From Chryseobacterium aquaeductus (GTDB taxonomy: Bacteria > Bacteroidota > Bacteroidia > Flavobacteriales > Weeksellaceae), in contig NZ_CAJIMS010000001.1 in assembly GCF_905175375.1 (NCBI RefSeq), forward strand, positions 2,790,001-2,854,000: a stretch of 64,000 nt of DNA. Reading direction: 5' to 3'. This document shows positions 36,318 through 46,191 of this stretch, in pieces. Below the pieces are notes generated by a model. That model saw nothing but the letters and a program-made list of their open reading frames with translations. It was not told where the DNA came from and did no database searches. Position numbers and translations under genes: made by a program. Within the stretch, counting starts at the first letter, position 1; every line of letters starts with the position of its first letter.

Positions 36318-36647
36318 ATGGAAGACTTCAAAGCCCTTATTAAGGAAATAATAAAATTCCGAGACGAAAGAGATTGGGAACAGTTTCATAATTCTAAAGA
36401 TCTGGCACTCGCACTTTCTGTTGAAGCTTCTGAACTATTGGAATTATTTCTTTGGAAAAATAATGAAGATTTTAATTTAAACAAGCTTAAGGATGAACTA
36501 GCTGATGTATTTATGTATGCATTTTTAATAGCTAATAAAAACGATTTAGATATTCATCAAATCGTACTTGATAAAATAAAAAAGAATGCAGATAAATATC
36601 CAGTTGATAAGGCTAAAGGCAATTCAACTAAATATAACGAATTGTAG
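36318..36647 (+). CDS. MazG-like nucleotide pyrophosphohydrolase
   Basis: A 109-aa all-helical protein of the MazG/iMazG superfamily. The metal-binding motifs are LALALSVEASELLELFLW (ExxE) and LKDELADVFMYAFLIAN (ExxD); the rest, with KIKKNADKYPVDKAKGN, is the conserved C-terminal tail. Such enzymes hydrolyse non-canonical NTPs to NMP and pyrophosphate and can deplete dNTPs. It is the first gene of an operon, 11 bp before the helicase; the tight link suggests joint action, for example nucleotide depletion in defence. Confidence 0.9.
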   Translation: MEDFKALIKEIIKFRDERDWEQFHNSKDLALALSVEASELLELFLWKNNEDFNLNKLKDELADVFMYAFLIANKNDLDIHQIVLDKIKKNADKYPVDKAKGNSTKYNEL

Positions 36648-36658
36648 ACCGCAAAATA

Positions 36659-38833
36659 ATGTCAAATAACTTTTCCATTAAGCAATATCCTTTCGATAAT
36701 CAATTAGAATCTACAATACTTGAGAATCATCGTGCTTTTCTCAACTGGCCACTTGTTTACTTTTTAGAAGAAGAGAGAAGTAAAGAAGCTTACGTTGGTG
36801 AAACTACAGATGTACTGACCAGATTAAAGGCACATTCAAAGTCAGAGAAAAAACAAAATTTAAGTTGTGTCAATTTAATACTAAGTGAAAGATTTAATAA
36901 ATCAGCAACCTTAGATGTCGAATCAAATCTAATAAGATATATAGCAGCTGACGGTACTTATTCACTTCAAAATGGGAACTTGGGGATTTCAAATCATCAA
37001 TATTACCAACAGAAAGAAGTGTACTGGGAATTATTCAAAGATATTTGGGGTGAACTGAGAAGCATGGGAATTGCCAGACATTCTCTTGATTATATCGATA
37101 ACTCAGATCTATTTAAATATTCTCCATACAAATCACTTTCTAAAGAACAGATTAACGGACTGAAAACAATGTTGATCTGTCTTTTGGATGATCAGGCGAA
37201 AGTGAGTTTAATTCAGGGTGGAGCAGGTACAGGTAAATCAATACTTGCAATCTTTCTTTTTAAATTGCTAAAAACAGATCTGAATGACTTCAATTATTCA
37301 GATTTTGATGAGGAAGATGAAGAGTTATTCCGACTTTTAGAAAATGTTAAGGCTAAATATGGAGATTTGAATATGGCTTTGGTTATACCGATGGCGTCCT
37401 TCAGAAAAACTATATCCAATGTTTTTAAAAACATCAAAGGATTATCCCAAAAGATGGTCATCGGACCTTCGGAAATAACCAAACAGAAATATGATCTCCT
37501 CATTGTTGATGAAGGACACCGACTTAGACGAAGAGTAAATTTGGGATCTTATTTCGGAACTTTTGATAAAAATAGTGAGCTGTTAGGTTTAGATAAGATG
37601 ACGTCTTCCGAACTGGATTGGATTCAGATGCAGAGTGAAAAATCGATTATTTTTTACGATCAGTTTCAATCCATTAAGCCATCTGATGCTACTCCGGAAA
37701 GTTTTTACGCTTTAAAACAATTACTAAGTACACGGAATGAAAAGTTAAGTACACAATTCAGAGTAAAAGGGGGGAATCAATATGTAAATTTAGTACATCA
37801 ACTGTTTGACAAAAAAGATTGGACAGAACAAAACCAACAGAGTACAGGATTTTACGATCTTCAATTGTTTGATGATCTGAATGAAATGGTTGACCAGATT
37901 CATCAGAAGGAAAAGCAGAGAGGATTATCCAGAATGGTCGCAGGATTTGCATGGGAGTGGATCTCAAAAAATGACAGGTCGAAATTTGATATTGTAGTTG
38001 GTGACACATCATTACAATGGAACAGTATAGTAATAGACTGGGTGAATTCTCCCAATGCAATCAACGAAGTTGGCTGCATACATACGACACAAGGTTACGA
38101 TTTGAATTATACAGGAGTTATTATTGGTCCTGAACTGGACTATGATTTTGAGACCAAAGAATTAGTTGTTTACAAAGAAAATTATAAGGATAAAAATGGT
38201 AAAAACTCAATAAAAGATCCGAAAGTTCTGCTGGATTATGTCATTAATATTTACAAAACCATACTGCTGCGAGGAATTGAGGGCACGTATATTTACGTCT
38301 GCAATCCAAATTTGCGAAAATACTTTGCACAGGTAATTCCGTCTTTTAAAAACTCAGAAGATGAGGTGAAAAACTATTCTATAGTTGATACTCCTAATGA
38401 ATTTACGGTTCCGTATTATGATCTTAAAATTGCAGCAGGAAAGTTTTCAGACTTGCAATCAGTAGAAGAAGTAAAATATATTGAATTAAAAAACATAACC
38501 AATCATGCTGACTATTTTGTCTGTAAAGTGGTAGGGGAATCAATGAATAAGGTTATTCCGAATGGAAGTCTTTGTTTATTCAAAAAATATTCTGTAGGGA
38601 GTCGGAACGGATTAATAACCTTAGTTGAAGGAAATGATATCTTCGATAGTGAAACGGGCGCAAACTACACGATTAAAGAATATTTAAGCAAGAAAAACAT
38701 TGATGAAGAAGGGTGGCATCATGAAGAGATTTCTTTGAAACCTTTATCTACAGAGTTTTTTGAATCTATTGTTTTAAGAGATGAGGAGACGATGAATTTT
38801 AAAGTGATTGGGATTTTTGAGAAATTATTATAA
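36659..38833 (+). CDS. GIY-YIG + Schlafen-group-3-type helicase (DUF2075) + S24/LexA-like peptidase fusion
   Basis: A 724-aa protein with three domains. First, a GIY-YIG nuclease (residues 28-100): PLVYFLEEERSKEAYVGETT, RLKAHSK and a possible catalytic Glu in DVESNLIRYI. Second, a superfamily 1-like ATPase of the DUF2075 type (about 165-560) with Walker A GGAGTGKS (187-194), Walker B LLIVDEGH (280-287) and QFRVKGGNQYV later. Third, at about 612-724, an S24/LexA-like fold with VVGESMNKVIPNGSLCLF (nucleophile Ser) and NYTIKEYL (candidate Lys). No transmembrane segment. It is co-transcribed with MazG. The arrangement points to a DNA- or RNA-targeting, damage-sensing or defence role, as an inference. 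Confidence 0.85.
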   Translation: MSNNFSIKQYPFDNQLESTILENHRAFLNWPLVYFLEEERSKEAYVGETTDVLTRLKAHSKSEKKQNLSCVNLILSERFNKSATLDVESNLIRYIAADGTYSLQNGNLGISNHQYYQQKEVYWELFKDIWGELRSMGIARHSLDYIDNSDLFKYSPYKSLSKEQINGLKTMLICLLDDQAKVSLIQGGAGTGKSILAIFLFKLLKTDLNDFNYSDFDEEDEELFRLLENVKAKYGDLNMALVIPMASFRKTISNVFKNIKGLSQKMVIGPSEITKQKYDLLIVDEGHRLRRRVNLGSYFGTFDKNSELLGLDKMTSSELDWIQMQSEKSIIFYDQFQSIKPSDATPESFYALKQLLSTRNEKLSTQFRVKGGNQYVNLVHQLFDKKDWTEQNQQSTGFYDLQLFDDLNEMVDQIHQKEKQRGLSRMVAGFAWEWISKNDRSKFDIVVGDTSLQWNSIVIDWVNSPNAINEVGCIHTTQGYDLNYTGVIIGPELDYDFETKELVVYKENYKDKNGKNSIKDPKVLLDYVINIYKTILLRGIEGTYIYVCNPNLRKYFAQVIPSFKNSEDEVKNYSIVDTPNEFTVPYYDLKIAAGKFSDLQSVEEVKYIELKNITNHADYFVCKVVGESMNKVIPNGSLCLFKKYSVGSRNGLITLVEGNDIFDSETGANYTIKEYLSKKNIDEEGWHHEEISLKPLSTEFFESIVLRDEETMNFKVIGIFEKLL

Positions 38834-39036
38834 AGTAAACAGCATGAAAATAAAGTTACATTTTTAGAATATACAAAAGGAAATATTTGAACAATAAAGA
38901 GATAAAGCTTTAGAAATACAATCTACAATTGTAAGTACGAATGGGGTAATAATCAAATGTTTTATGAACTTTATACGTAGGTGAGATTGAGAATGTACCT
39001 GAAACTAACTAATTAAAAACAAAAAAAAAATCAAAC

Positions 39037-42000
39037 ATGAAGGCATTATATGAGGACAATGAAGAAACCATTAATTTTCTTGAGGAACAAATTTTTCCCA
39101 AAATTTATGAAGGTAATACTATTTTATTTCTTGGTGCGGGCTCATCTGTTACTGAGAAAAAGTTTCTTGGTAAAGAAATAATTGATTACTATGAAGAAAA
39201 ATTGCAAATAAATTTAGAAACAAATGATTTAGTTGAGTTTTTAGATCGAGCGATAAATCTTGACACCTTCAATCGTTATGAATTTGATCAATATATAAAA
39301 GAATTACTTTCTAAGTTGAAACCAACAGAATATCATAAGAAAATTGTGAGTTTAGATTGGAGACAAATAATCACAACAAATTTGGATTTGATTTTAGAGA
39401 ATTCATACAATGATATCGTTGGTACACCAGAAGAACAAAAGGAAATTATTCCTGTACGCAACACTTACGAATTTAATCAAACTCTATCTAATGACCAGAT
39501 CAAGTATATTAAACTAAACGGTTGTATTAGCGATGTTAAAAAATATAAATTTATTTTTTCAAGTGCAGACTTCAGTGCTAACAAAAAGTTTTACAATTTG
39601 ACTATAAGAAATTTAAGTAATTTGTCGGACAGGGTAAATTTTCTTGCTATAGGATACTCATTTACTGATGGACTTTCAAAGCAATTACTGTCCGCATTGA
39701 AAGTTAATAATATTCAGAAGGAGCGAGTTGTCTACAATATTAATCCTCACTTTAATCATGCATTAATTCCTTTTTTAGAAGAAAATAATATAGTAACTAT
39801 TGCTCTTACTACAGAGTCTTTTTTTGAAAATTACACAAGATGGGAAAGTAATAAAGTTGATAAAATAAAAAAAAAATCGAATATTCATTTTTATAATAAT
39901 CAAGATCATAATATTTTCCTTGAAAATAAATTAGCTTTAAGGCTAAAAGATAAGCTGTTCCAATTATGCTCGAATTCATTAGAAGAAAAGATTTCTCCTC
40001 AAAATTTTTATAAGGGTGAAATTCCAAATTATTCTATTATTAAAAATGACTACGATATAATTAAAAGTAGTTTAAATAAAAAGATAAAGGATAAAATTTA
40101 TCAAACTGGAAAAAAAGATAATTTGATTCCAATACTTTTTATATCAGGAAATTATGGTATTGGTAAAACAACATCAACGTACAGGGCAATTAAAGAAGTT
40201 ATTAGTGAGGGGGATTTTGTTTGTTTTGAAATTATAGATTCTTCAAACATGCGTTATCAAGATTTACAAGTTCTTTTCAGCAAATGCGCTACCAAGAATA
40301 TTATTCTATTTATAGATTATATTGAAAGAGATAGTATTTTCAAAGAACTGACCCAACTACGACTAAAACTTAGTGCTGAACAGCTAGACTACAATATTAT
40401 ATTTGTAGCACCAATAAGAGACAATAATTTAAATAAATTTATATCTGCCTACAGATATAAAAATATAGAAGTTATACCTGCTGATCATTTACTAACAGAT
40501 GATGAAATAAAAAGTTTAATTAAAAAATTAAAACTTTATAATATTATAAGTATCAGGGATAAGGATGAAGAAAATAATATTTTTAATCAAATTAAATTTA
40601 AATTCGGTTCAGACCCATATGTTGCCTTGTTAGGTATTATTGAAAATAATAAATTAGATCGTGTAATTAATGATGTACTAAGCTTCTTACCAAAAGATGC
40701 AAAAGATGCGTTTGTATTTACGTCACTATTATACCAATATAATATTCCTATGCCCGGTAGTATATTAAAAAAAGTTGTTACTACAGACTGGAAAACATTT
40801 AAAGAAAATATATTAGATGTTGATTGTAAAGGTATTTTAATCAATCATATTGAGTCACCTCATGATACAAATGATGATTTATTTTTTAGAACAAAACATC
40901 CAATCATTTCACAGAAAACAATTGAAACTCTTTATAAAAATAAGGATAGGTTATTTACTGATTATCTTAAAATTGTACGGGTTCTAAATCCGAATGATGA
41001 GCATGCGAAAATTTTTGTAGATTTGATAAAATTTCTAAAAAAAGATGTTTTAGACAAAGTAAAAATTGATCTGCTTTTTGAAGAGGCTGCTAAAACATTT
41101 GAAACAAATCAAAATTTTACAATTCAATTGGCAATGAATCTTGAGCAGAAAAAAGATTTAAAATCACTTATGCTCGCATCCGAAAAGTTAAAGTATATTG
41201 AATCGATTACTGACAGGAGAAATACACACATTATTCATAGAAGGGGTGTAATTGATTTTGCTATAGCTAAATTATATCATAAGGACGATAAGGCTTATTT
41301 ACGCGACGAATATATTAACAGTGCCAGAGAATTTTTTCAAATAAAACAATTAGTTGATACCTTTAGTTCATATAGTTACTTTGATTTCATTAAATTAGAA
41401 TTATGGGTTTTAAATAAAATAGAGTTGACAAGTGAAGAAAAAATTTTACAGCATATTACTGTTCAAGAATTATTTATTAAAGCAATCTATGCAGTTAATG
41501 AAAATTTAGAGAAAATTATCACACTCAAAAACCTATATATAAGAGAAATCGAAGGAGATATTTATACAGCTGATGAAATAATTAAACATTTCGAACTTTT
41601 ATACGAAAACGTTGAAACAAGACCATTTGCATTGATATTTAAATTGAATTGCATAGATAATGAATTCTTTAGCTTTTCAAGCCGCTTATTAAAAAGTCAT
41701 TCTTTGATAGACGTTATCGATGAGCTGCATTATTACACTTATTTAGATTCTGTGAAGGAGTCCTTATTCAATTACTATTCAAAACGGACGTATTTATTAG
41801 AATCTCGGATAAAATTAAATACTTTTAAAGATGACCCATATTTAGAAAAAAATGTATTTAATTATAATTTTACTTTCTTTATAAAAGAATGCTACGATTA
41901 TCAATTTTCGCACGCAAAAAATTACTTAAAAAATTTATCAGATATAAGGTTTGTCAATTTGAAGGAAAGCATAAATTGGTTAGATGATGAAACACTAGAG

Positions 42001-42207
42001 CCTAAAGAGTTTGAGGGTTCTATTGATAAGAAAGTGAACTCGTTATATATATATATCCCATCTTTGGGTCAACGATTTAGGGCTTTAAAGAATGGCGAGG
42101 AGATTATGGGTCACAGTGATAAGTTTTCATGTAATTTGGAATTTACACCGACAGGAATAATTGCAAGGAATTTAAAAAAGATTCCTGAAGTTGGATTGAA
42201 TTTCTAA
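39037..42207 (+). CDS. SIR2-domain protein with P-loop (STAND-like) NTPase, 1056 aa
   Basis: A large soluble protein. Residues 25-270 are a SIR2 domain: LFLGAGSS (33-37), TTNLD (113-117), IKLNGCISD (158-166) and FLAIGYSFTDG (203-212). Residues 360-560 are a P-loop NTPase with Walker A GNYGIGKTT (371-379) and Walker B IILFIDYIE (422-430). The C-terminal half is an all-helical, repeat-like region suited to target sensing. This layout resembles the SIR2-STAND anti-phage proteins (Avs5-type), which deplete NAD+ on infection. Unusually, the sirtuin His (LHG) is Asn here. It is more AT-rich than its neighbours and 203 bp after the helicase gene; that gap shows no other feature. Confidence 0.88.
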   Translation: MKALYEDNEETINFLEEQIFPKIYEGNTILFLGAGSSVTEKKFLGKEIIDYYEEKLQINLETNDLVEFLDRAINLDTFNRYEFDQYIKELLSKLKPTEYHKKIVSLDWRQIITTNLDLILENSYNDIVGTPEEQKEIIPVRNTYEFNQTLSNDQIKYIKLNGCISDVKKYKFIFSSADFSANKKFYNLTIRNLSNLSDRVNFLAIGYSFTDGLSKQLLSALKVNNIQKERVVYNINPHFNHALIPFLEENNIVTIALTTESFFENYTRWESNKVDKIKKKSNIHFYNNQDHNIFLENKLALRLKDKLFQLCSNSLEEKISPQNFYKGEIPNYSIIKNDYDIIKSSLNKKIKDKIYQTGKKDNLIPILFISGNYGIGKTTSTYRAIKEVISEGDFVCFEIIDSSNMRYQDLQVLFSKCATKNIILFIDYIERDSIFKELTQLRLKLSAEQLDYNIIFVAPIRDNNLNKFISAYRYKNIEVIPADHLLTDDEIKSLIKKLKLYNIISIRDKDEENNIFNQIKFKFGSDPYVALLGIIENNKLDRVINDVLSFLPKDAKDAFVFTSLLYQYNIPMPGSILKKVVTTDWKTFKENILDVDCKGILINHIESPHDTNDDLFFRTKHPIISQKTIETLYKNKDRLFTDYLKIVRVLNPNDEHAKIFVDLIKFLKKDVLDKVKIDLLFEEAAKTFETNQNFTIQLAMNLEQKKDLKSLMLASEKLKYIESITDRRNTHIIHRRGVIDFAIAKLYHKDDKAYLRDEYINSAREFFQIKQLVDTFSSYSYFDFIKLELWVLNKIELTSEEKILQHITVQELFIKAIYAVNENLEKIITLKNLYIREIEGDIYTADEIIKHFELLYENVETRPFALIFKLNCIDNEFFSFSSRLLKSHSLIDVIDELHYYTYLDSVKESLFNYYSKRTYLLESRIKLNTFKDDPYLEKNVFNYNFTFFIKECYDYQFSHAKNYLKNLSDIRFVNLKESINWLDDETLEPKEFEGSIDKKVNSLYIYIPSLGQRFRALKNGEEIMGHSDKFSCNLEFTPTGIIARNLKKIPEVGLNF

Positions 42208-42340
42208 TTTGATGTTAAAAGTTTTTAAATAATTAAGATTCTAACAACAATATAATAACAGAAGTTGAAAACTGGGAATAAATCAGTCAATATTGTTTTC
42301 AGAAAATCAACTAAGTTTAATCGTGGAATTGGAGAGTTAA

Positions 42341-42575
42341 AAGTGCAATACAAAAATTTATCACTTTATAAAAAACGATCTTTGTATAATTAAAGATTTA
42401 TGGAGTAATAATGTACTTGAAGATGTTTTTGCACCAATTGATAGATCTTTAACGGAGGGAAAATCTTTTAAAAGATTTTATGTAAAAAAAATTAGTTAAT
42501 TTAAGAGAGTTTCATTATCTCATGGGTGTTGCGATTCATTATGGTGTTGATATAGTAAATAAACCAAAACAATGA
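42341..42575 (+). pseudogene. Decayed gene fragment with an A8-tract frameshift
   Basis: A + strand frame reads IIKDLWSNNVLEDVF, APIDRSLTEGKSFKRFYVKK to the A8 tract at 42484-42491, where it closes; removing one A restores LVNLREFHYLMGVAIHYGVDI...KPKQ-stop (42573-42575). The combined tract has a coherent amino acid pattern over about 75 codons and no start codon, so it looks like the 3' remnant of a lost gene. I do not recognise the family. The rest of the 658-bp gap 42208-42865 is AT-rich and shows no gene. Confidence 0.5.
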
Positions 42576-42865
42576 CCTTGAAAAGTTTTGTTAACATTGA
42601 ATAAAGATTCTACCAGATATTGTATTAGAAAAGATGATAAATGGCCCAACAAGATAAAATCCTAATCATCAATACAAAATTGAAGAATATTGATCATTCC
42701 TAGCCTTCTATGTACATTAAAAATGTTATAATTGTAATGTAATAACCTCTCGAACTACCAATCTTAAGGATAGGACTAGTTTTTTGGTAAAACTTGAGTT
42801 ATATTCCAGCACGCGCCTTGTACAATATGATTTTGTACAGACTAAAATACCTGACAAATAAACCT

Positions 42866-43138
42866 ATGGCCATAAAATACTACCTCATCCTCATCACCAT
42901 TCTCACATTCCTGGCATTCGGATGGGATAAACGGCTGGCTAAAAACGGGAAACGAAGACTTGCCGAAAGTGTTTTGCTGATCCTCACATTTGTGGGTGGT
43001 ACTTTTGGAGCCCTGTTCGGGATTACATTTTTTAAACATAAATCCGCAAAGAAAACATTCATCCTCAAATTGATACTGGTAGTTGCTGTACAGTTGGCTC
43101 TTATTTTTCTTTTAAAAGAACATCTGACGGATCAGTGA
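42866..43138 (+). CDS. DUF1294-family membrane protein
   Basis: A 90-aa protein from ATG at 42866, with the DUF1294 signature: YYLILITILTFLAFGWDKRL (membrane segment followed by the DK-R motif), GKRRLAESVLLILTFVGGTF (arginine-rich, then second segment) and GALFGITFFKHKSAKKTFIL. The third hydrophobic segment is at the C-terminus. The longer frame from 42794 adds 24 residues with no family match, so it was rejected. The role is unknown. Confidence 0.8.
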   Translation: MAIKYYLILITILTFLAFGWDKRLAKNGKRRLAESVLLILTFVGGTFGALFGITFFKHKSAKKTFILKLILVVAVQLALIFLLKEHLTDQ

Positions 43139-43245
43139 TGAGTATTTTTTTTACTTATTTGGTATTCAAACTTGTCAAGGTTATTCGTAATGTGCTGATG
43201 AATTTTGACAAGTTTAGTTAGGAACATGAGTTTGTAAAACACGAA

Positions 43246-44461
43246 CTTCTCGATACAATTTTTCTTCAAAAAATCACTCGAAGAGACGAGCGATAAATAA
43301 TCGAGTTATCATTGCCGAAAACACCCGTCAATTCGAGTGATTTTCTGCACCGCAGAAAATTGTATCGAGAATCGAAGCCCGCAAGTACAACTCATCCGGA
43401 ATGAATTTCTGACCTTCTCGATACAATTTTTCTTCAAAAAATCACTCGAAGAGACGGCCGATAAATAATTAAGCTATACATTACAGATTCCCCGTCAAGT
43501 CGAGGACTTTCTGCACCGCAGAAAATTGTATCGAGAATCAAAGCCCGCTAGTACAACTCAACCGCAATGAATGCCTGATCTTCTCGATACAATTTTTCTT
43601 CAAAACATCACTCCAAGAGACGGCCGATAAATAATCGAGTTATCATTGTCGAAAACACCCGTCAATTCGAGTGATTTTCTGCACCGCAGAAAATTGTATC
43701 GAGAATCGAAGCCCGCAAGTACAACTCATCCGCAATGAATGCACGAACTTCTCGATACAATTTTTCTTCAAAACATCACTCGAAGAGACGACCGATAAAT
43801 AATTAAGCTATACATTGCAGATTCCCCGTCAATTCGAGTGATTTTCTGCACCACAGAAAATGGTATCGATAATCGAAGCCCGCAAGTACAACTCATCCAC
43901 AATGAATGCCTGACCTTCTCGATACAATTTTTCTTCAAAAAATCACTCGAAGAGACGACCGATAAATATTCGAATTATCATTGCAGAAAACACCCGTCAA
44001 TTCGAGTGATTTTCTGAACCGCAGAAAATTGTATCGAGAATCGAAGCCCGCAAGTACAACTCATCCGCAATGAATGCACGAACTTCTCGATACAATTTTT
44101 CTTCAAAACATCACTCGAAGAGACGACCGATAAATAATTAAGCTACACATTACAGATTCTCCCGTCAATTCGAGTGATTTTCTGCACCGCAGAAAATGGT
44201 ATCGAGAATCGAAGCCCGCAAGTACAACTCATCCACAATGAATGCCTGATCTTCTCGATACAATTTTTCTTCAAAAAATCACTCGAAGAGACGACCGATA
44301 AATATTCGAATTATCATTGCAGAAAACACCCGTCAATTCGAGTGATTTTCTGAACCGCAGAAAATTGTATCGAGAATCGAAGCCCGCAAGTACAACTCAT
44401 CCACAATGAATGACTGACCTTCTCAACACAATTTTTTCTTCAAAAAATAACTCGACGAGAC
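43246..44461. repeat. Tandem array of ~168-bp palindromic units, two alternating variants
   Basis: Units start with CTTCTCGATACAATTT at 43246, 43414, 43580, 43748, 43915, 44083, 44251 and 44419, so the period is 166-168 bp, with seven full units and an eighth start. In each unit the arm TTCTCGATACAATTTT...AAAATCACTCGAA is inverted later as TTCGAGTGATTTT...GTATCGAGAA, with the hairpin TTTCTGC-ACC-GCAGAAA inside the right arm. Between the arms, units 1, 3, 5 and 7 have TTATCATTGC...AAAACACCCGTC while units 2, 4 and 6 have AAGCTATACATTACAGATTC..., so the true unit is a ~336-bp dimer. The array fills most of the 1650-bp gap 43139-44788. Confidence 0.95.
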
Positions 44462-44697
44462 GATGATTGTACACTTAACGTTCTTAATTGACCATTAAAC
44501 TTTTAGCGTAAAGTAAATTGAAGGAAGATGGCCAAAGAAAAAAGTTTTCTGTTTGAAGCGCGACACAAATAATAACCCGAAGAAATAACCTCGAATTCGC
44601 GCGAGTTTAAACTTTTTAGCGTCGGATCAATTTATAGCGTAAAAGTTTTGAGGTCTTGAACTTTTGGTTCTTTTGTTTCAAGACAAAAGAACTACCC
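44462..44697. mobile_element. Foreign ~235-bp segment interrupting array unit 8
   Basis: In unit 8 the left arm (44419-44461, with mutations) is followed not by the usual ~45-bp centre but by about 235 bp of different sequence, then the usual right half resumes at about 44696 with CCCGTCAATTCGAGTGATT. The segment contains the perfect hairpin GTTCTTTTGT (44667-44676) / ACAAAAGAAC (44683-44692) and the words TTTAGCGT. No ORF with a transposase pattern was seen. It looks like a non-autonomous element or a replaced centre. Confidence 0.6.
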
Positions 44698-44788
44698 CGT
44701 CAATTCGAGTGATTTTCTGCACCGCAGAAAATGGTATCGAGAATCGAAGCCCGCAAGTACAACTCATCCACAATGAATGCCCGAATAA

Positions 44789-45198
<410 letters not shown>

Positions 45199-45363
45199 AG
45201 ATCAGGTTCGTTTTATGATATTTATTTTTATTTTAAACTTGCCATCATTTTCATTAAAACCAACAACCAAAAACCACTTTAACAAATATTTATAATTCTC
45301 AGACCCAGCCTCGGCATTATTTTTTCTTACTTATTGACAGATTAACACCAAAAAATATATATT

Positions 45364-45912
45364 ATGTCTAAGAAAATTGCAATACTTTCTACACACGGTT
45401 TTGAAGAAAGCGAATTAAAATCTCCAAAAGGACATTTAGAGCAACAAGGCTGGACGGCTCACATCATCAGTCCGGAATCAGGCACCATCAAAGCATGGGC
45501 AGAGAAAGACTGGGGTAAAGAATATGATGTAGATAAAACCTTGGATGAGGTTTCTGCGTCAGATTATGATGCATTGGTTTTGCCGGGCGGAGTGATCAAT
45601 CCGGATCAGTTAAGAACGAATGATAAAGCACTGGGCTTTGTTCGTGATTTTTTTAAACAACACAAACCGGTTGCTGCAATTTGCCACGGACCGCAGATTT
45701 TAATCAATGCAGGAGCTGTAGAAGGAAGAAATTTAACATCAGTGAATTCTATCAGTCAGGATCTGAAAAACGCCGGAGCTGTTTGGGAAGACAGCGAGGT
45801 GGTGGTTGATAACGGTTTGGTGACCAGCAGAACACCAAAAGACCTTCCGGCTTTCAATGCGAAACTGGTTGAAGAGATCAACGAAGGACAACACGAAGAT
45901 CAAAATCTGTAA
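45364..45912 (+). CDS. DJ-1/PfpI-family protein (type 1 glutamine amidotransferase-like)
   Basis: A 182-aa cytoplasmic protein. The nucleophile elbow is PVAAICHGPQIL (Cys107-His108), and the Glu of the oxyanion site lies in HGFEESELKSP. LVLPGGVINPDQLR precedes it. The sequence is closest to general PfpI/YhbO-type proteins, which are linked to stress and deglycation or protease activity, still debated. Monocistronic, with terminator at 45932. Confidence 0.9.
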   Translation: MSKKIAILSTHGFEESELKSPKGHLEQQGWTAHIISPESGTIKAWAEKDWGKEYDVDKTLDEVSASDYDALVLPGGVINPDQLRTNDKALGFVRDFFKQHKPVAAICHGPQILINAGAVEGRNLTSVNSISQDLKNAGAVWEDSEVVVDNGLVTSRTPKDLPAFNAKLVEEINEGQHEDQNL

Positions 45913-45931
45913 AAAGAATGTAGTCATCATA

Positions 45932-45968
45932 AAAGACTTGGATATTGTATCTGAGTCTTTTTTTTTGG
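45932..45968 (+). terminator. Terminator of the PfpI-type gene
   Basis: AAAGACT (45932-45938) pairs with AGTCTTT (45954-45960), followed by a run of T. The loop is 15 bases. Confidence 0.75.
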
Positions 45969-46087
45969 TGTTAGGTTTTAGTGGTTAGGTGTTAGTATTT
46001 AGTATATAGTAATTGGTATTTAGTAATTAGTATTTAACCAGTTGTGCATTTTGCAGATACCGTCAAGCGACTAATAATTAAAGCCTT

Positions 46088-46191
46088 AGTATTTCTTTGC
46101 TAAATGAAATGCCATTGTTTATCATAAAAATGACATTTATTATAAAAACTTTGTCTTTCCTAGCGATAAAAAAATGCAAGGTTATACAGAG
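46088..46191. repeat. Fourth copy of the dispersed ~200-bp repeat, within a 625-bp gap
   Basis: This copy shares GTATTTCTTTGCTAAATGAA and ATGCCATTGTTTATC, then CTTTGTCTTTCCTAGCGATAA, with the copies at 29543-30207. The gap 45913-46537 also holds TTAGTATTTAG-type degenerate repeats at about 45970-46040, the motif CCCTTTAGGGTTGGGG at 46359-46374, and a CCTCAA hexamer repeat at about 46393-46416. No gene was seen. Confidence 0.75.

Noticed and set aside
42794-42865. 24-residue N-terminal extension of the DUF1294 gene
   Set aside because: The added residues are not part of the family, and the ATG at 42866 starts exactly at the family N-terminus.
43246-44461. CRISPR-like tandem array
   Set aside because: The unit length (168 bp) and palindromic arms, with no short unique spacers and no cas genes, exclude CRISPR.
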